In this document: positions 44,311 through 52,943 of the stretch, piece by piece
Numbering within the stretch: the first letter of the stretch is position 1
How the letters are laid out: the number at the start of each line of letters is the position of its first letter
DNA from: Saccharopolyspora indica
GTDB lineage: Bacteria > Actinomycetota > Actinomycetes > Mycobacteriales > Pseudonocardiaceae
Direction of reading: 5' to 3'
DNA length: 64,000 bases
Assembly: GCF_027853965.1 (NCBI RefSeq)
Contig: NZ_JAQGLB010000005.1
Span: 62,001-126,000, forward strand
Program-made: the position numbers and the translations under genes
The notes under the pieces: model-generated
Seen by the model: the letters and a program-made list of their open reading frames with translations, nothing else
What the model was told of the DNA's origin: nothing
Database searches by the model: none

Positions 44311-45711
44311 TCAGATCAGGTACTGGCAGGTGTCGCGGCGGAGGAAGCGGCCGTGTCCGGCCTCGCCCAGGTACTGGCCGTCGTCGACGATGACGCGGCC
44401 TCGGGAGAGCACGGTGCGCACCGCGCCGGTGACCGGTCTGCCCTCGTAGGCGTTGTAGTCGACGTTCATGTGGTGGGTCTGCGCCGAGAGGACCTGCTCG
44501 CGGTCCGGGTCGTAGATCACGACGTCGGCGTCGGCGCCCGGTGCGATGGTGCCCTTGCGCGGGTGCAGGCCGAACATCCGCGCTGGCGTGGTGCAGGCGA
44601 GTTCGACCCACCGGCGGCGGCTGATGCGGCCTTCCACCACTGCCTGGTGCAGCAGGTCCACCCGGTTCTCCACGCCCGGGATCCCGTTGGGGATCTTGGA
44701 GAAGTCGCCGCGGCCCAGCTCCTTCTGGTCCTTGAAGCAGAACGGGCAGTGATCGGTGGAGACCACCGACAGGTCGTTGGTGCGCAGCGCCCGCCACAGG
44801 TCGGCCTGGTGCTCGGCGGGGCGCAGCGGTGTCGAGCAGACGTACTTCGCGCCCTCGAACTCCGGCCGGGCCAGGTCGTCGAGGCTGAGGAACAGGTACT
44901 GCGGGCAGGTCTCCCCGAAGACGTTGAGCCCCGCGTCCCGGGCCCGGGTGAGCTCGGCGACCGCTTCGGCGGCCGAGACGTGCACGACGTAGAGCGGGGC
45001 ACCGGCCACCCGGGACAGCTGGATCGCCCGGTGCGTCGCCTCGGCTTCCAGCAGCGGGTGCCGCACCTGCCCGTGGTGGGCGGGATCGGTGCGGCCCGCG
45101 GCCAGCGCCTGCCGAACCAGCACGTCGATCGCGATGCCGTTCTCGGCGTGCATCATCGCCAGCGCACCGTTGTCGGCGGCCTGCTGCATGGCGCGCAGGA
45201 TCTGCCCGTCGTCGCTGTAGAACACACCGGGGTAGGCCATGAACATCTTGAAGCTGGTGATCCCCTCGGCCACCAGCGCGTCCATCTCCTTGAGCACGTC
45301 ATCGCCGACGTCGGAGAGGATCATGTGGAAGCCGTAGTCGATCGCGCAGCGCCCGTCGGCCTTGGCGTGCCAGGCGTCCAGCCCCTCGCGCAGCGAGCCG
45401 CCCACCGGCTGGATCGCGAAGTCCACGATCGTCGTCGTGCCGCCCCACGCCGCCGCCCTGGTCCCGGTCTCGAAGGTGTCCGAGGCGAAGGTGCCGCCGA
45501 AGGGCATCTGCATGTGGGTGTGCCCGTCCACGCCGCCCGGGATCACGTAGTGACCTCCGGCGTCGATGACGGTGTCGGCCGCGGGCACCCACTGCTCGGC
45601 GATCTCCGGCGCGGCGATCGCGGCGATCCGCTCGCCCTCGACGAGCACGTCCGCGCGGAGCTCCTCGGTCGCGGTGATCACCAGGCCACCGCGGATGATC
45701 TTCCGGCTCAT
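44311..45711 (-). CDS. hydA: dihydropyrimidinase / D-hydantoinase
   Basis: 466 residues of the cyclic amidohydrolase superfamily. The binuclear metal site is seen in VDGHTHMQMPFGG (H64, H66), the carbamylated lysine is K155 in GITSFKMFMAYPG, and the later DHCPF contributes another metal ligand. It opens dihydrouracil to N-carbamoyl-beta-alanine. The ATG overlaps the aminotransferase stop by 4 nt (ATGA), confirming one operon. All catalytic residues are present. Confidence 0.95.
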   Translation of the reverse strand: MSRKIIRGGLVITATEELRADVLVEGERIAAIAAPEIAEQWVPAADTVIDAGGHYVIPGGVDGHTHMQMPFGGTFASDTFETGTRAAAWGGTTTIVDFAIQPVGGSLREGLDAWHAKADGRCAIDYGFHMILSDVGDDVLKEMDALVAEGITSFKMFMAYPGVFYSDDGQILRAMQQAADNGALAMMHAENGIAIDVLVRQALAAGRTDPAHHGQVRHPLLEAEATHRAIQLSRVAGAPLYVVHVSAAEAVAELTRARDAGLNVFGETCPQYLFLSLDDLARPEFEGAKYVCSTPLRPAEHQADLWRALRTNDLSVVSTDHCPFCFKDQKELGRGDFSKIPNGIPGVENRVDLLHQAVVEGRISRRRWVELACTTPARMFGLHPRKGTIAPGADADVVIYDPDREQVLSAQTHHMNVDYNAYEGRPVTGAVRTVLSRGRVIVDDGQYLGEAGHGRFLRRDTCQYLI

Positions 45712-47003
45712 CGCTGCCCCGCTTTCTCCAGCGCTGCCAGCAGGATTCGAGCTCCTTCGCGCGCCTCCGGCTCGGTGAGGCTCAGCGGCGGTGCGATGCG
45801 CAGCACGTTGCCTTCGAGCCCGCCCTTGCCGATCAGCAGCCCGTCGCGCCGCGTCTGCTCCAGCACCTCGGTGGCCAGTTCCGGAGCCGGTGTCCCGTCG
45901 TCGCGGACGAGCTCGACGCCGATCATCAGGCCCTTGCCGCGCACGTCGGCCACCGCGGGAATCCGCCCCACCGCACCGTCGAGCTGCTCGCGCAGGACAG
46001 CTCCGGTCCGCGCGGCGTTGCCCTGCAGGTCGTTGGCGATCAGGTGGTCGAGGTTGGCCAGCGCGCCGGCGGCGGTGATCGGGCTGCCGCCGAAGGTCGA
46101 GATCGAGTTGGCGCGGACGCTGTTCATCACCTCGGCGCGGGCGATCACGCCGCCGATCGACAGGCCGTTGCCGATGCCCTTGGCGAAGGTGACGACGTCC
46201 GGCGCACCGGCCGCGTCGTGCGCCTGCCAGCCCCAGAAGTGCTCGCCGGTGCGGCCCCACCCGGTCTGCACCTCGTCGCTGATCCACAGGATGCCGTGCC
46301 GGTCGAGAACCTCCTTGAACCGCGCGAGCATCCCGTCGGGCGGCGCCGCGAAACCGCCGACGCCCTGGATCGGCTCGGCGATCAGGCACGCCACGGTGCC
46401 GTTGAGCTGGCCGAGCACGTCCTCCAGATCGGCGACGCAGGCCTCGGTGAACGCCTCGTCGGACAGGTCGGCCAGCGGTGTGCCGCGCCGCCGGCTGCCG
46501 TGCACGTAGGCGGTCTGGACCGGCGACAGGCTCGTCGGCGACCAGCTGCGGTTGCCGGTCACGGCCATCGCCGAGAAGGACCGGCCGTGGTAGCTGTTGC
46601 GCAGCGCAAGCACCTGGTTGGAGCCGCGGAAACCGGTGGCCAGCAGCAGCGCGGTGTCGTTGGCCTCGGTGCCGCTGGTCGTGAAGAACACCCGCGGGTC
46701 GTCGATGCCGGAGAGCTCCGCGACGCGTTCGGCCAGCTCGACCATCGGGCGGTTGAGGTAGAGCGTCGAGGTGTGCAGCACCTTGCCCGCCTGCTCGCGG
46801 ACCGCTGCGGTCACCTCCGGCAGCGCGTGCGCGGTCATCGTGGTGAGGATGCCGCCGAAGAAGTCCAGGTACCGGTTCCCCTCGGCGTCCCAGACGTGCC
46901 GCCCCTCGCCGCGCTCGACGTCGATCGGCTCCTCGTAGTACAGCGCCAGCCACTCGGGCAGCACGGCGCGGTGCCGCTTGACCAGCTCAGCGTGCGTCAT
47001 CAT
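45708..47003 (-). CDS. class III aminotransferase (probable beta-alanine/4-aminobutyrate type)
   Basis: 431 residues, fold-type I PLP enzyme. The PLP lysine is K275 in VTFAKGIGNG, D243 and E244 (SDEVQTGWGR) contact the cofactor, and TTSGTEANDTALLLA binds the phosphate. In this operon it would transfer the amino group of beta-alanine, the end product of uracil breakdown, to a keto acid, giving malonate semialdehyde. GAGGAG precedes the double ATG at 47003/47000. It lies 6 nt downstream of the beta-ureidopropionase gene. Confidence 0.9.
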   Translation of the reverse strand: MMTHAELVKRHRAVLPEWLALYYEEPIDVERGEGRHVWDAEGNRYLDFFGGILTTMTAHALPEVTAAVREQAGKVLHTSTLYLNRPMVELAERVAELSGIDDPRVFFTTSGTEANDTALLLATGFRGSNQVLALRNSYHGRSFSAMAVTGNRSWSPTSLSPVQTAYVHGSRRRGTPLADLSDEAFTEACVADLEDVLGQLNGTVACLIAEPIQGVGGFAAPPDGMLARFKEVLDRHGILWISDEVQTGWGRTGEHFWGWQAHDAAGAPDVVTFAKGIGNGLSIGGVIARAEVMNSVRANSISTFGGSPITAAGALANLDHLIANDLQGNAARTGAVLREQLDGAVGRIPAVADVRGKGLMIGVELVRDDGTPAPELATEVLEQTRRDGLLIGKGGLEGNVLRIAPPLSLTEPEAREGARILLAALEKAGQR

Positions 47004-47009
47004 CGCTCC

Positions 47010-47852
47010 TCACGGCTCGGTCAGCGGCTGGTAGGCGTCGGGGCGCCGGTCGCGGTAGAACGCCCACTTCTGGCGGACCTCGTCGATCAGGTCGAAGTCC
47101 AGGTCGCGGACCACCAGCTCCTCGTCGGTGCCGCTGGCCGGGTCGCCGACGAACTGCCCGTAGGGGTCGACGAAGTAGCTGGTGCCGTAGAAGTCGTTGT
47201 CGCCGTACTCCTCGACGCCGACCCGGTTGATCGCCGCGATGAAGTACTCGTTGGCCACCGCCGCGGCGGGCTGCTCCAGCTGCCACAGGTAGGACGACAG
47301 CCCGCGGCTGGTCGCCGACGGGTTGTAGACCAGCTGCGCGCCGGCCAGCCCGAGCGCCCGCCAGCCCTCCGGGAAGTGCCGGTCGTAGCAGATGTAGACG
47401 CCGATCCGGCCGACCGCGGTGTCGAACACCGGCCAGCCGAGGTTGCCGGGCCGGAAGTAGTACTTCTCCCAGAACCCGGGCAGGTGCGGCAGGTGGTGCT
47501 TGCGGTACTTGCCGAGATAGCTGCCGTCGGCGTCGATCACCGCGGCGGTGTTGTAGTAGAAGCCGGGCCCGTCGGACTCGTAGACCGGGACGACCAGGAC
47601 CATGCCGGTCTCCCGCGCCAGCGCGCACATCCGCTGCACGGTCGGCCCGTCCGGCACCGGCTCGGCCCACCGGTGGTGCTCGGCCTCCTGCACCTGGCAG
47701 AAGTAGGGCGCGTTGAAGACCTCCTGGAACCCGATGATCTGCGCGCCCCGCGCGGCGGCGGCACGGGTGTGCGCCTCGTGCTGATCGACCATCGACGCGG
47801 TGTCCCCGGTCCACTTCGCCTGGACCAGCGCCGCACGAACGATGTTGGACAT
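47010..47852 (-). CDS. beta-ureidopropionase (nitrilase superfamily)
   Basis: 280 residues with the nitrilase catalytic triad E44 (GFQEVF), K118 (KYRKHH) and C155 (ICYDRHFPEG). It hydrolyses N-carbamoyl-beta-alanine to beta-alanine, CO2 and ammonia, the step after dihydropyrimidinase. The ATG at 47852 begins the conserved sequence (MSNIVRAALVQ), with GAAGGGG upstream at about 12 nt; the longer frame to 47927 is not conserved. First gene of the four-gene catabolic operon read on the minus strand. Confidence 0.92.
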   Translation of the reverse strand: MSNIVRAALVQAKWTGDTASMVDQHEAHTRAAAARGAQIIGFQEVFNAPYFCQVQEAEHHRWAEPVPDGPTVQRMCALARETGMVLVVPVYESDGPGFYYNTAAVIDADGSYLGKYRKHHLPHLPGFWEKYYFRPGNLGWPVFDTAVGRIGVYICYDRHFPEGWRALGLAGAQLVYNPSATSRGLSSYLWQLEQPAAAVANEYFIAAINRVGVEEYGDNDFYGTSYFVDPYGQFVGDPASGTDEELVVRDLDFDLIDEVRQKWAFYRDRRPDAYQPLTEP

Positions 47853-47911
47853 GGTTGCGCTGCACCCCTTCGCCCGATGAAACCGGCACGAGCCGATCGA
47901 CCCGCTCATCG

Positions 47912-47940
47912 AAGGTATGACCAGCAATCACCACGCGCAA
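47912..47940 (-). promoter_or_regulatory. candidate promoter of the pyrimidine catabolic operon
   Basis: Minus-strand TTGCGC (plus 47935-47940) and TACCTT (plus 47912-47917) are separated by exactly 17 nt, about 60 nt before the beta-ureidopropionase start. Confidence 0.35.
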
Positions 47941-48091
47941 TGATCGTCCGGTTACGCAGCGTCCCCGCCGGCCCCGGCCGCGACCGCCGCACGCCCCGGG
48001 CATGCGGCGATGCCGGAACCGCACGTGCGCCCCTCCGCCCGAATTCCTTCGAACAGGCGAAGCGCCGGTGTGTCGTATGCGCCGAAAGAGC

Positions 48092-49234
48092 TCACTGCTG
48101 GGCGTCGTGGTGCCCGAAGCCGGGGACGTCGACGGACAGCAGGTCCGCGGCACCGCCTTCGAGCGCCTCGGCCGTCTCGACGGCGCGCGGGAGCATGACC
48201 CGCTCGTAGTCGCGGATCGCGTCATCGACGGTCGCAGCGCCCGCCAGCGCGAGGGCGAGCTCGGCGGCGTCGAGCATGGCGAGGTTGACGCCGACGCCGA
48301 GCGGGGGCATGAGGTGGGCGGCGTCGCCGAGCAGGGTCACCGCCGGGTCGTGCTCCCAGGTGTGCGGAACGGGGAGGGCGAAGATCGGGCGGTCGACGTA
48401 GGGCCCGTCGTTCTCGGTGATCATCCGGCGCAACCGGGGCGACCAGTGGCCGTACTCGTCCAGCAGCAGGGCCCGGAGGCCGCCGGTGTCCTCGACGGTC
48501 AGACCGCTGCGACTGATCCAGTCGGCCGGGACGCGTCGGATGAGGTAGACGCGCACGTGGTCGCCGCTGTTGCGCTGGGCGAACAGGCCGCGCTCGCCGT
48601 CGGCGGCGTGAGCGCCGCCTCGGCCGACCAGCTCGGCGATCTCGGGATGCCGGTTCTCGACGTCGGAGAACCACGCCTCCAGGAAGCTGATCCCGGTGTG
48701 CTCGGGAACGGCGGCGGACACGGCCGGGCGCACCCGGGAGAAGGCGCCGTCGGCACCGATGACCAAGTCCGCCTCGACCGTCGTGCCGTCGGCGAAGCGC
48801 AACTGCCGCGGCCCGCCAGCGGGCCCGCCGACCGCGTCGAGAGCGCGGCCCCAGCGCACGGTTCCCGGTTGCAGCGAGCCCAGCAGCAGGTCGCGCAGCT
48901 GCCCTCGGTCGATCTCCGGCTTGAACAGCTCGTCGGGCCCCGGGACGTGGTGGGCGGTGATCCGGCCGGCCGGATCCAGCTGACGCATCTCCTGACCTTC
49001 CGGGCGGGCCAGCTCGAAGAACTCGTCGAGCAGCCCGGCCGCTTTCAACGCGATCTGCCCGTTGTCGGCGTGCAAGTCCAGGGATCCGCCCTGGTTGCGC
49101 GCCTCGGGACCTGGATCGCGGTCGTAGACCGCGACCGGCATGCCGTGCTGCTGGAGGATGCGCGCGCAGGTGAGCCCGCCGGGCCCGGCTCCGATGACGC
49201 TGATCCTGGCGCGGGTGGTTCGCGGGGAGTTCAT
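48092..49234 (-). CDS. FAD-dependent monooxygenase, TetX-like (FAD_binding_3)
   Basis: 380 residues of the aromatic-hydroxylase fold. The FAD motif is VIGAGPGGLTCA near residue 13, the DG motif is VIGADGAFSRVRP, and the GD motif is TLLGDAAHLMPPLG. The NQGGSLDLH segment resembles TetX-like tetracycline-modifying monooxygenases; other members hydroxylate natural products or aromatics, so resistance is only a possibility. It is divergent from a TetR regulator with overlapping promoters, the typical arrangement of an inducible detoxification pair. Confidence 0.9.
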   Translation of the reverse strand: MNSPRTTRARISVIGAGPGGLTCARILQQHGMPVAVYDRDPGPEARNQGGSLDLHADNGQIALKAAGLLDEFFELARPEGQEMRQLDPAGRITAHHVPGPDELFKPEIDRGQLRDLLLGSLQPGTVRWGRALDAVGGPAGGPRQLRFADGTTVEADLVIGADGAFSRVRPAVSAAVPEHTGISFLEAWFSDVENRHPEIAELVGRGGAHAADGERGLFAQRNSGDHVRVYLIRRVPADWISRSGLTVEDTGGLRALLLDEYGHWSPRLRRMITENDGPYVDRPIFALPVPHTWEHDPAVTLLGDAAHLMPPLGVGVNLAMLDAAELALALAGAATVDDAIRDYERVMLPRAVETAEALEGGAADLLSVDVPGFGHHDAQQ

Positions 49235-49327
49235 GGCCGTGCCTCCATCGATGGCGGGAATCCGGGGTGAGCAGGCCGGTGCCGGCCTCGGACGGGCCGC
49301 TGCGGTGCAGCTCGGGTGATGGAACGC

Positions 49328-49356
49328 AGACTAGGTAGAAAAGTGAAACGAGTCAA
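49328..49356 (-). promoter_or_regulatory. sigma-70-like promoter of the TetX-like gene
   Basis: On the minus strand TTGACT (plus 49351-49356) and TAGTCT (plus 49328-49333) are separated by 17 nt, a good match to the consensus. On the plus strand TGAAAC (49344-49349) and TATACC (49367-49372), also 17 nt apart, may drive tetR; the two promoters overlap. TAGCT...AGCTA (49359-49383) is a weak dyad and candidate operator. Confidence 0.6.
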
Positions 49357-49393
49357 CTTAGCTATCTATACCACTATCAGCTACGCTCAACCC

Positions 49394-49990
49394 ATGACCG
49401 TGCCCCCAGTCGGCCGCCGCGAGCGCAAGAAAGCGGCCACCCGGCAAGCGATCGCCGACGCAGCGCTGCGCCTCTTCCTGGCGCACGGCTACGACCAGGT
49501 GAGCATCCGCGACATCGCCGACGCGGCCGACGTCTCGCCCACCACGGTGTTCAAGCACTTCAGCGGCAAGGAAGCGCTGGTGTTCGACCAGGAGCAGGAA
49601 CGGGATTCGGCACTGATCGCCGCGGTGCGGCAGCGCCCGGCCGGCCAGAGCATCCCCGAAGCGCTCCGGCAGCACGTCCTCGCCACCTGGCTGCCGGTGG
49701 AGGCGCACCCGCAGCGAACCGAGTTCACGAACCTGGTGAACTCCACACCGGCGCTGCGCGCCTACGCCGAACACATGTGGACCCGGCACACCGACACCCT
49801 CAGCACCGCGATCGCCGACGAACTCGGCGTCGACCACGACGACCTCACCTGCGCGGCCCTCGCCAGATTCGCGCTCGAAATCCCCGCTCTCGCCCGCGAC
49901 CGCGAAGACCGCCGAGCCGCCGTCGAGACCCTCTTCGACCTCCTCACCCACGGCTGGACCCCGCCGAGTTCCGCAACATCTGACAGCTAG
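49394..49990 (+). CDS. TetR-family transcriptional regulator
   Basis: 198 residues with a clear TetR helix-turn-helix (AIADAALRLFLAHGYDQVSI, then DVSPTTVFKHFSGKEALVF). The regulatory domain ends in DRRAAVETLFDLLTHGW. Most likely it represses the divergent TetX-like gene. ATG at 49394 lacks a ribosome site; if the TATACC element is used the leader is only about 15 nt. A degenerate copy of its 3' end lies 240 nt downstream. Confidence 0.9.
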   Translation: MTVPPVGRRERKKAATRQAIADAALRLFLAHGYDQVSIRDIADAADVSPTTVFKHFSGKEALVFDQEQERDSALIAAVRQRPAGQSIPEALRQHVLATWLPVEAHPQRTEFTNLVNSTPALRAYAEHMWTRHTDTLSTAIADELGVDHDDLTCAALARFALEIPALARDREDRRAAVETLFDLLTHGWTPPSSATSDS

Positions 49991-50438
49991 GACCCACCGC
50001 GACTGGACCAAAACCCTGGCGAGAACAGCTGTTCACGCCGTTGCACCAGGAGCGAGGCTAGAGCGTTCCTCGTCAAAATCTGCGGATCGGGTCAGACAGC
50101 TCGGTCGACATCCTGATCTGGATGTCGTTCTAAAGAAGGAGGGCCAACAAGACCGCCGAGCAGCCGTCGGAATCCTCTCGACATTCTCACCCACAGCTTG
50201 ATCTCCCCCCGGCTAGCGACCACCGACCACGGCTCCCATCACCCGATTCAGACGAGGAGGAGCCGATCGGTAGCCCTCCGTATCTGCATGGTCACCAACG
50301 GCTTATGATCCACACCTGCAGGCTGGGGGCCGCGGTTGTGCAGCGCTCGACGCCGTCGTGATCGCGGAGTCGACTCCATCGTGTTGCGCGCAAGCCAAGT
50401 CGGGCGGCTCCCGATGAGAGAGCGGAGCGAGAAGTCCG
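49991..50438. other. gene-poor, lower-GC junction upstream of the DUF262 gene
   Basis: No supported gene. It holds a decayed TetR 3' end (50149-50201), an 8-bp inverted repeat CGACATCC/GGATGTCG (50106-50113/50120-50127) and otherwise undistinguished, less GC-rich DNA than the flanks. The promoter of the following gene should lie in the last 150 nt. Confidence 0.5.
50149..50201 (+). pseudogene. degenerate TetR gene 3' end remnant
   Basis: AAGACCGCCGAGCAGCCGTC and the following bases align with 49905-49957 of the TetR gene (AAGACCGCCGAGCCGCCGTC). It continues CCTCT-CGAC-TTCTCACCCACAGCTTG against CCTCTTCGACCTCCTCACCCACGGCTGG, with one missing base that shifts the frame. The matching peptide start is DRRAAV. 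It is a relic of a duplicated or second TetR gene. Confidence 0.6.
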
Positions 50439-52892
50439 GTGAAAGCCAACGAAACGACCCTGCGAAACCTCCTCCAAGGCGAGCGGCAGTACGTTGTTCC
50501 TCTCTACCAGCGCCCGTACAGCTGGGAACGCAGCGATCTGCAACAGCTCTGGAGCGACATACTCACCGTCATCGACACTGGAGGCGGCGCCTCGCACTTC
50601 CTCGGCTCGGTCGTGCTGGCTCCCAGTCAGACCAACACGCCTGCCGGGGTCCAGAGCTGGCTCGTCGTGGACGGTCAGCAACGGCTGACGACGCTGAGCA
50701 TCCTGTTGTGCGCCATACGGGATCACGTGCGCGACGAGGATCAGACCCTCGCCGCTAAGATCGACGACCTGTATCTGTTCAACAAGTACGCGTCCGGCTT
50801 CGAGCGCTACACCGTGCTGCCCACGCAAGCAGACCGGGCGTCCTGGGTCGCGTTGCTGGAGCAGGCTCCGGACGCCGGCGGCGAAGATCGCATCGGCGAT
50901 GCCTACCACTTCTTCCGCAAAGAGCTGGCCGCGGTCGACGATCCAGAGGACGACCACGACATCGCCCGCATCGAGCAGGCCATCGCGGGCCAGCTGAGCA
51001 TCGTCGAGATCGCTGCGCACCCCGACGACAACGTGCACCGCATCTTTGAATCGCTCAACCACACCGGCCAGCCGCTCACACAAGCCGACCTGTTGCGGAA
51101 TTACCTGTTCATGCGGCTGCCGAACAGGGCTGATCACGTCTATGAGCAGCAGTGGCTGCCGCTGCAGAAGTTGCTCGACAACAAGCAGCTGGAGACGCTG
51201 GTCTGGCTGGACCTGGTGCTGCGCGGCGATGATCGCGCCACTCAGGAAGCCGTCTACCAGGCGCAACAGCATCAGCTCAACAAGCTGAGCAGCGAAGAGG
51301 AGATCCAGCAGTGGGTCACTGAGCTGCACCGCAAGGCCCGCTTGTTCCGCAAGATCTTGGAGCCGCAGGCAGAGCCCGACCCGACGTTGCGGCGCGCTCT
51401 GCAACGCCTGGAGCAGTGGGGTGCCCACGTGGTACACCCGATCTCACTGCACGTGCTGATCGCCCACGAGGAAGACCGGCTCACCTCCCACGATGCCGCA
51501 CGTGCCCTGCGAGTGGTGGAGAGCTACCTGGTCCGCCGGATGATCGCGGGAATCAGCAGCACCGGCACGAACCGCACGCTGATGTCGCTGGTGAAGGATC
51601 TGGGCAGTGCTGTTCCATCCGCCGCGGAGATCACCAAGCTGTTGTCCGGGCCGCGCAAGCGATTCCCGACCGACCAGCACATCAGGGAGGCGGCGCTGTC
51701 CAACAACTTCTACTGGGCTGGACGCGGGCCGCAGCGGACCTACGTGCTGCGTTGTCTCGAAGAGGACTACCGGCACGGCGAACCGGTGGACTTCTCGCGA
51801 TCCAAGCTGACCATCGAACACGTCCTCCCCCAGTCCCCGACCGAGGAATGGCGGGAGATGCTCACACCGGACGTCGAGGACGGGCAGACCCCGGAGGAGC
51901 TGCACAGCACCCTGGTGCACACGCTGGGAAACCTCACCCTCACCGCCTACAACAACAAGCTGGCCAACGACGGGTTCAGCGCCAAGCAGAAGATCCTCAT
52001 CGACAGCGGGCTCAGCATGAACCGAGAGATCGCCGCAGCTTCCCGGTGGAGCAGTAACGAGATCCGGGCACGCGGCCGGTCGCTCGCGGAGCGAGCGATT
52101 CGCATCTGGCCGGGTCCGGATGACTCCACCCCCACGCCGCCGCCGAGCCCGCGATGGTCGTTGGTGACGCAGATCCTCGCCTCGATTCCCGCCGGGCGCT
52201 GGACGAGCTACTCCGACATCGCCGAGGTCATCGGCTCCCACCAGGTGTCGGTCAACGGACGCCTTGCCAGCTCACCGGTCGCCAACGTCCACCGCGTTCT
52301 CAAGCTCAACGGGCAGATCTCGCCCGAGTTCCGCTGGCCAGACCCCGACCGCGCCGACGACCCCAAGAAGGTGCTCCAAGCCGAAGGAGTGCGGTTCGAC
52401 GGCCTTGGCAACGCATCGGCCGCTCAGCGCATGTCCGCGGCGGAACTCGCGCGGCTGATCGACCTCGACACCGACGTTCCCGAAGTCGTCGGCGAACCGG
52501 CCGATAAGGTGCTGGCCGATGACGATCCGTACTGGGACCGGCACAGCGGTCGCGACGGGCACCGCGATCATCCCGAGTGGGATCCCGGTGCCGACATCGC
52601 TGTCGCGGAAGCGTTCTACCAGCCCGTGTCCGGGAAGGCGAAGGTGTTCCTGGACCTGCTGATCGATCATCCGGGCCAGCTGCTCAGCGTGGACGACCTG
52701 CGCCAGATGGCTGGTGACGAGATCTTCTCCGGCGCGCATGCAGTGGCCGGGGCCATCACCGCGCTGGCGCAGCCGCAGCGGGTCTCAGGACGTCGGTACC
52801 CGTACTACTGGTGGCAGGGCGAGCCAGCGCGCTACGCCATGAAGCCGAGCGTCGCAGAGCTGTTCCAACAGGCCAGGACGAACCTCAACTAG
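50439..52892 (+). CDS. DUF262-HNH (GmrSD/SspE-like) nuclease fused to an alkyltransferase-like domain
   Basis: 817 residues. The N-terminal DUF262 (ParB/GmrS-like) domain shows LYQRPYSWE (22-30) and VVDGQQRLTTL with D78-G-Q-Q-R82, motifs linked to NTP use in GmrSD-type enzymes. The DUF1524 HNH-like nuclease follows with IEHVLPQS (H461) and LGNLTLTAYNNKL (N498). From about S570 to F655 comes an MGMT/alkyltransferase-like domain (IPAGRWTSYSDIAEVIGS, HRVLKLNGQIS). There the reactive P-C-H-R-V motif reads N616-V617-H618-R619-V620, so the methyl-accepting cysteine is absent. A C-terminal ~95-residue domain (FYQPVSGKAKVFLDLLIDHP) may be another recognition module. No methyltransferase is adjacent. 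GTG start; I infer a modification-dependent restriction role. Codon use is less GC-biased than in neighbours. Confidence 0.82.
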   Translation: MKANETTLRNLLQGERQYVVPLYQRPYSWERSDLQQLWSDILTVIDTGGGASHFLGSVVLAPSQTNTPAGVQSWLVVDGQQRLTTLSILLCAIRDHVRDEDQTLAAKIDDLYLFNKYASGFERYTVLPTQADRASWVALLEQAPDAGGEDRIGDAYHFFRKELAAVDDPEDDHDIARIEQAIAGQLSIVEIAAHPDDNVHRIFESLNHTGQPLTQADLLRNYLFMRLPNRADHVYEQQWLPLQKLLDNKQLETLVWLDLVLRGDDRATQEAVYQAQQHQLNKLSSEEEIQQWVTELHRKARLFRKILEPQAEPDPTLRRALQRLEQWGAHVVHPISLHVLIAHEEDRLTSHDAARALRVVESYLVRRMIAGISSTGTNRTLMSLVKDLGSAVPSAAEITKLLSGPRKRFPTDQHIREAALSNNFYWAGRGPQRTYVLRCLEEDYRHGEPVDFSRSKLTIEHVLPQSPTEEWREMLTPDVEDGQTPEELHSTLVHTLGNLTLTAYNNKLANDGFSAKQKILIDSGLSMNREIAAASRWSSNEIRARGRSLAERAIRIWPGPDDSTPTPPPSPRWSLVTQILASIPAGRWTSYSDIAEVIGSHQVSVNGRLASSPVANVHRVLKLNGQISPEFRWPDPDRADDPKKVLQAEGVRFDGLGNASAAQRMSAAELARLIDLDTDVPEVVGEPADKVLADDDPYWDRHSGRDGHRDHPEWDPGADIAVAEAFYQPVSGKAKVFLDLLIDHPGQLLSVDDLRQMAGDEIFSGAHAVAGAITALAQPQRVSGRRYPYYWWQGEPARYAMKPSVAELFQQARTNLN

Positions 52893-52943
52893 TCGAAGCC
52901 GTCCCGGACCGCAGCAGAGGCGGCTTCGGCACGGTGCGCGTTG

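Noticed and set aside
44311-46953. a single 880-codon protein covering dihydropyrimidinase
   Set aside because: The first 400 codons are an out-of-frame reading of the aminotransferase gene; the real start is the ATG at 45711 overlapping its stop.
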